From Symploca sp. SIO3C6 (GTDB taxonomy: Bacteria; Cyanobacteriota; Cyanobacteriia; Cyanobacteriales; Coleofasciculaceae): a stretch of DNA of 64,000 nt. The notes below the pieces were generated by a model. It saw only the letters and a list, made by a program, of their open reading frames with translations. It had not been told where the DNA came from and did no database searches. Positions 59,350 through 64,000 of this stretch are shown one piece after another (the stretch's first letter is position 1; each line of letters opens with the position of its first letter). Where the stretch lies: positions 62,001 through 126,000 of the forward strand of contig JAAHHJ010000017.1 in NCBI GenBank assembly GCA_010692425.1, read 5' to 3'. The position numbers were made by a program, and so were the translations under genes.

Positions 59350-60558
59350 CTACTCATTTCCCGGTATTGAGTTACGAGTTTTCCAAGCTAATGACAACAG
59401 CTGAGTCCACTGCTTTTTCACCTTGTTGGGCGTGATTTTTAGCACTTTGGCAATCTCGATCTCACTCTTGTGAGCTTGTTTGAGGGACAACAGTTTTTGC
59501 ATGGGCTCATTAAGCTGAGCCACAAATATTTCCCACTGCTGGGATGACATGCCCAGTTTTTGGTCAATGTCTGCTCCCAGCCATTGGTGCACCAGTTTCC
59601 AGTGACTGGAGCGAGAAAATTTTTCTACATGGTACTTAAAACGTTGTTGCAGATAGTCCCGCTGTCGGGGTGTCAAACCCAGGATTTCGTCAATCTCTGG
59701 TGCTGCTAAGTCTTGCAGCTTTAAGACTAAGTAATCTGCACAGTCAGAGTGACCCTGTTCCTCAAGATATTTTACCAGCTCTGTAACTACGCGATCGCGC
59801 AACACAGCATCGCTGGGATCATCTGTTTGAGCAATGAGGCGAGAGCGCACCTGTTGCATTGCTGGTGAGCGTCTTTGCTCCTGTGCCTCTTCGCTTTTGG
59901 CAAACTCAACTGCTTGTTCAATATCGAGGGAGGTTTCGCTGGGTAGGCGTCTGGCAAAGCTTTGAGCCCTCAGTACAATTAGCTGTTGGCTATTGCCATT
60001 GGGCAGACTGATGCGCCGCTTAGCATATTGTTCTGTAAACGCCATGTATTCAGCTAGTTCTATCTGAGTGCGGGGACTATATCCGCCCTCAAGCTGATTT
60101 TCTCGCCGAAAGGCTTTGAGAGATTCAGCATAAAAATCTTGCAAAAAGTCCTCAATTAAGTTACAACGAGCAGAAAACTGTAAGTGGGATTGAGGTAGGG
60201 CTACATGGCGATAAACCATGACACTGAGATTGCTGTGTAACTCAACACGACCTTGCCTAGAACCCAGTTGATAGTAATCCAGGCACTTTTGCAGCCGATG
60301 GCGCGCCAAGCTTAATTGCCAAGAGCCGATTTGACCACTGCTTTGGATGCGATAACTCTTACAACAAATCCGCATCACTTCTAAGGCTATTCGATGAGCC
60401 ACTGCCAAAGCGCTGTTTGAGGTTGAATTCAGTTGCGCTTGCATTTGTGATTGCAACAGTTTCGTCAGCGCTTCTACATTAGTTTCTGTTGTAATTTCCG
60501 GAGCATGAAACTTGATCTGGGAAATTTGATGAATAGACTCAGGAGTTTTAACTGGCAT
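59350..60558 (-). CDS. HetZ-related protein
   Basis: 402 aa; ARHRLQKCLDYYQLGSRQGRVELHSNLSVMVYR..., LAEYMAFTEQYAKRRISLPNGNSQQLIVLRAQ..., GLTPRQRDYLQQRFKYHVEKF resemble HetZ family. Confidence 0.82.
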   Translation of the reverse strand: MPVKTPESIHQISQIKFHAPEITTETNVEALTKLLQSQMQAQLNSTSNSALAVAHRIALEVMRICCKSYRIQSSGQIGSWQLSLARHRLQKCLDYYQLGSRQGRVELHSNLSVMVYRHVALPQSHLQFSARCNLIEDFLQDFYAESLKAFRRENQLEGGYSPRTQIELAEYMAFTEQYAKRRISLPNGNSQQLIVLRAQSFARRLPSETSLDIEQAVEFAKSEEAQEQRRSPAMQQVRSRLIAQTDDPSDAVLRDRVVTELVKYLEEQGHSDCADYLVLKLQDLAAPEIDEILGLTPRQRDYLQQRFKYHVEKFSRSSHWKLVHQWLGADIDQKLGMSSQQWEIFVAQLNEPMQKLLSLKQAHKSEIEIAKVLKITPNKVKKQWTQLLSLAWKTRNSIPGNE

Positions 60559-61196
60559 GGTATTGCCCCTAAAGACGACAGTTATGGGTTGTGAGGATAC
60601 CGACGGAAGGAAGGTTTGATGAGGTTTTTAAAGTAGGTGCTATCTACTGGGTTTATTTTGATGTTGCTGTCTGTTACTTAAATTTAGACAGCTACTTCTA
60701 ACCCCAGTTGTTAGTGGGTTGATGTTCTCGAATTGCCTACAATCTGACGATGCTTACCGACAGCTATTGACAGACAGGACTGAGTTTGTAAATCCCTGCT
60801 GTGCAAGCAGTTTCAGGATTTACACTGTGCCTGTTTGTCCGAGAAATCTAACATTGGTTTTAGTAGGCCAATCTTGGCAGTGGCTGAGAATTGCCACTCC
60901 TCCCTAATTGAGGTAGCAATCTTTGCCACCTGCTAACAGTGATAAGGAGATCAAGATGGAAGTAAATTGTAAACCCTACATTTTCAGCAAATCTGACTGT
61001 TTTGAAGAGTGTTGCCAGCAGTTTTGCTAGCTGTGTATTGGCTTTTAAAAGATTAGGATGACACTTATACATTGAAGATGCTATGATAGTTTTTTCTCCA
61101 GTTGTTGGATGAGTTGCTCGAAACTACTGGTAAGTGCCCCTAACCCAACTTTAGGTCGTAAGTTAGCGATCGCCAACCCTTGTACTGGTCTTGAGC

Positions 61197-61862
61197 TTAA
61201 TGCCGCCCTTGGATTGCAGGCTGAATCCAAGCCTCGGCTGTCTCCCATTGCAGACCTTGACGAACAATTATAGGTTCATCACCAGTCATGTCGATGATGG
61301 TTGACACTTCAAAGCCAGGTTCTAAACCGTGGTCAACAATTATATCCACCAGAGCATCAAGAGAATCAAATAGTTTTGCCTTCTCTAGCCCAACTGTTGG
61401 GGTTTTACCATCCTCATCTGGTAGATGGGCGGAGGTAGAAATAATTGGATTGCCCAAAGCTGCAAGCAACTCCTGACACACCTGATGATCTGGAACACGG
61501 ATACCACTGGTTCGGCGTTTGGGACTCATCACTAATCTGGGTACTAACTTCGTTGCTGGTAGCAAGAAAGTGTAGGGCCCAGGGACTAGGTGCTTCATAA
61601 TGCGGTAAGCCTGGTTGCTTACTCTAGCATATTGGGCAATGTTTGACAGAGAAGAACAAAGAAAGGTCAGAGGCTTATCATTAGATAGTTGCTTCAAACG
61701 TCTAACTCTTTGTACTGCTGACTTGACATTGAGATCACACCCAATTGCATAGACGGTGTCTGTAGGATATAGCATCACAGCACCATCTTGCAGGGCGTCC
61801 CTTATTTTCTCTATTCGGCGTCTTTGCGGTGTTTCCGGATGGACGGTATAAATAATAGCCAT
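61197..61862 (-). CDS. L-threonylcarbamoyladenylate synthase (Sua5/YciO/YrdC)
   Basis: GAVMLYPTDTVYAIGCDL, RLKQLSNDKPLTFLC, PGPYTFLLPAT, SGIRVPDHQVCQELL. Confidence 0.94.
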   Translation of the reverse strand: MAIIYTVHPETPQRRRIEKIRDALQDGAVMLYPTDTVYAIGCDLNVKSAVQRVRRLKQLSNDKPLTFLCSSLSNIAQYARVSNQAYRIMKHLVPGPYTFLLPATKLVPRLVMSPKRRTSGIRVPDHQVCQELLAALGNPIISTSAHLPDEDGKTPTVGLEKAKLFDSLDALVDIIVDHGLEPGFEVSTIIDMTGDEPIIVRQGLQWETAEAWIQPAIQGRH

Positions 61863-62002
61863 TAGATTTTTCTCTTGCTGTAAACAATCAACTCATCAAA
61901 ATTACCAGATCCCGCTCACCAAGCCTGATGTAGTTGTAACAGCAGCTCCCTCTTATTCCGGCAATCTACTACTAAAGTATGATTTTTAATCAATCCTCTA
62001 AA

Positions 62003-62034
62003 CTTATTACTTATTACTTATTACTTATTACTTA
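62003..62034. repeat. heptanucleotide tandem repeat (CTTATTA)n
   Basis: Four-plus units, same unit as 18520 repeat. Confidence 0.9.
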
Positions 62035-62054
62035 AAATAAGCACTTGCCACTGT

Positions 62055-63437
62055 ATGATTAAACTCGCCTATCTAGATTGTCCAACAGGAATTGCCGGTG
62101 ATATGTGCCTGGGGGCACTGGTGGCAGCGGGTGTGCCTCTTGAATATTTAACCGATAAGCTTAAGGGTCTTGGCATTGAGCAAGAATATCGGTTGTGGGC
62201 AGAAAATGTCCACCGCAATGGTCAGTTGGCAACAAAAGCCCATGTGGATTTACTGGATTCTGCCTCCTATAAGCACCAGCAGGCTTCGGCTCTCAAGGGT
62301 AATGGCAAACATCAGGAAGTGCACCACCATGATGCTGAATATGCTTCTGCCAGACATTTGCCGGAAATTGAGCGCTTAATTATGGCAGCAGAGTTACCAG
62401 AGCGAGTATGCCAATGGAGTCTGGCTGTCTTCCGTAGACTAGCAGAAGCCGAAGGGGCGGTACATGGTATTGCACCAGAACAAGTTCATTTCCATGAAGT
62501 AGGTGCTACTGATGCCATTGTAGATATTGTCGGCACCTGTTTGGGGCTAGATTGGCTAGAAATTGATCAATTATACTGTTCAGCTTTACCAACTGGCGGT
62601 GGTACTGTCTGGACACAACATGGTTGGCTACCTGTACCTGTGCCAGCTACGCTGAAATTGTGGGAAACTCGTCAGGTGCCTGTTTACAGTAATGGTATTG
62701 AGCGGGAATTAGTTACGCCGACTGGTGCTGCCCTGGCTGTTACCCTTGCCACTAGTTTTGGTGCTCCACCAGCAATGACTATCAATAAAGTTGGTAATGG
62801 TGCCGGCTCACGCCAGTTACGGCTGCCGAATATGCTCAGACTGTGGATTGGTGAGTCATTAGCAGCAAGAGGAGAAAATTGGCATAAGGGTAGTACTTTT
62901 CAAGTTAATTTTGGGAACAAGCAACAACTAAAGCAGTCTCTGAATAAAACTCACTCACACTCTCATCCCTCAGATTCTTGTTTAGAAGATATCTGTGTGC
63001 TAGAAACTCAAATTGATGATTTAAATCCTCAAGCTATTGGTTATGTTTTTGAGGCGCTTTTTGGTGTCGGTGCTGTGGATGTTTTTACACAGGCAATTGG
63101 GATGAAAAAATCTCGCCCTGGGATTTTGCTTACTGTTATTTGTCCTACAGAAAAGTTAACAGCTTGTCAGGAAGTTTTATTCCGAGAAACTACTACTTTG
63201 GGAATTCGTCGTCGCACCCAACAAAGAGCGATTTTACAACGGGAAATTCAGGAAGTTGAGACGGATTACGGTTGTGTGCGCGTTAAGGTTGCTACTGGCG
63301 AAGATGCTGGAAAAAAGAAGATTATGAATGTGCAACCAGAATACGAAGATTGTGCTTCGATAGCGCGGCAATATCATCTGCCTTGGCGGGAGGTGCATCA
63401 ATTAGCACTTGATGCTTGGTATCGTCAGATTCAGTAA
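62055..63437 (+). CDS. larC: nickel pincer cofactor biosynthesis protein LarC
   Basis: [62 protein letters not shown]. Confidence 0.95.
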   Translation: MIKLAYLDCPTGIAGDMCLGALVAAGVPLEYLTDKLKGLGIEQEYRLWAENVHRNGQLATKAHVDLLDSASYKHQQASALKGNGKHQEVHHHDAEYASARHLPEIERLIMAAELPERVCQWSLAVFRRLAEAEGAVHGIAPEQVHFHEVGATDAIVDIVGTCLGLDWLEIDQLYCSALPTGGGTVWTQHGWLPVPVPATLKLWETRQVPVYSNGIERELVTPTGAALAVTLATSFGAPPAMTINKVGNGAGSRQLRLPNMLRLWIGESLAARGENWHKGSTFQVNFGNKQQLKQSLNKTHSHSHPSDSCLEDICVLETQIDDLNPQAIGYVFEALFGVGAVDVFTQAIGMKKSRPGILLTVICPTEKLTACQEVLFRETTTLGIRRRTQQRAILQREIQEVETDYGCVRVKVATGEDAGKKKIMNVQPEYEDCASIARQYHLPWREVHQLALDAWYRQIQ

Positions 63438-63440
63438 TAT

Positions 63441-64000
63441 TTAATATTCGCAGTCGGTTTCATCGCTATTGCTATCTTCAATTAGTTTAAAACCAAAACT
63501 GGAACCATGGGGAGCAGGCGCATTTTTATCAACTTGAACTAGGCTAGATTCTCTATCAGGGTTGCCATCTGCCCAAAACTTGAGTCTATCCCCCGATGTC
63601 TCTTTGCATGAAAGCTCTAAAGATTTCAGGTTATTAAGTACTGTATTGTTTGAGGCATTTATAGATAGCGCTTTAATAAAAGCCCAGGTTGCATCATAAC
63701 TGGCGGCAGTGCGCCAGCTAATTGTTTCTTTCCATCGCTCCTTTGCTGCTTTAGCATAGGCAGAGTTTTGGTCATACCAAGGTATAACTAAAGTCAAGCC
63801 CTCAACTGCAGAGCCTCCCTGTATTAAGGTTTCAGAGCTATATAGCGCACCACCACCAAATAGCTGCAACCTTTGCTGCTGTGGTAGTTGGGCATTGATA
63901 TGAGCAATTGAAATAGCAATAGAAGTTGTTTCTACACTAGGAATCAAAACCAGAGCTTTTGCCTGATTCTGATGCACAATATCTTTGATTTCATCCTCAA
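63441..64000 (-). CDS. periplasmic ligand-binding (Leu/Ile/Val-type) protein, C-terminal part; frame open to window edge
   Basis: IPSVETTSIAISIAHINAQL...GSAVEGLTLVIPWYDQNSAYAKAAKERW...ASYDATWAFIKAL; the frame continues upstream past the listed ATG (EDEIKDIVHQNQ...). Confidence 0.75.
   Translation of the reverse strand, partial: EDEIKDIVHQNQAKALVLIPSVETTSIAISIAHINAQLPQQQRLQLFGGGALYSSETLIQGGSAVEGLTLVIPWYDQNSAYAKAAKERWKETISWRTAASYDATWAFIKALSINASNNTVLNNLKSLELSCKETSGDRLKFWADGNPDRESSLVQVDKNAPAPHGSSFGFKLIEDSNSDETDCEY

Noticed and set aside
61084-61200. Short minus-strand coding-like tail ...GLAIANLRPKVGLGALTSSFEQLIQQLEKKLS* after the Sua5 gene
   Set aside because: No ATG start independent of the Sua5 3' end and no family recognised; could be chance.

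Overview
The window is cyanobacterial: CP12, FtsZ, NdhB, HpsL/N/O/P-like proteins, a HetZ-related protein, a tmRNA with tag ANNIVPFARKAAAVA, and frequent GCGATCGC palindromes. Most of it is chromosomal housekeeping: glmM, an hps-type exopolysaccharide cluster, def, ftsX-like, txlA-like, thiD, ftsZ, ftsQ-like, ctp-type protease, EF-G paralog, topA, ndhB, cbiG-cobJ, ssrA, Ser/Thr kinase, rhomboid, larC. Accessory content of most interest: (1) an IsrB-type (PLMP + RuvC, no HNH) RNA-guided nuclease gene with a candidate omegaRNA region, next to a decayed tnpB; (2) two ORF-less segments that end in TnpB-like right-end hairpins directly before the start codons of an unknown membrane protein and of ndhB, one of which shares a 51-bp terminal module with the isrB locus; (3) a P-loop ATPase next to a 1779-aa TPR/STAND/14xWD40 protein that carries an in-frame repeat insertion; (4) a cobalamin-riboswitch operon with an uncharacterised membrane protein; (5) a family of ~90-100 bp TATAGC-ended inverted-repeat (MITE-like) elements and several heptanucleotide tandem repeats; (6) two gene relics (Uma2, SDR) and an unannotated 38-aa membrane ORF. 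All assignments come from reading the sequence and motif recall. No database search or folding was run.
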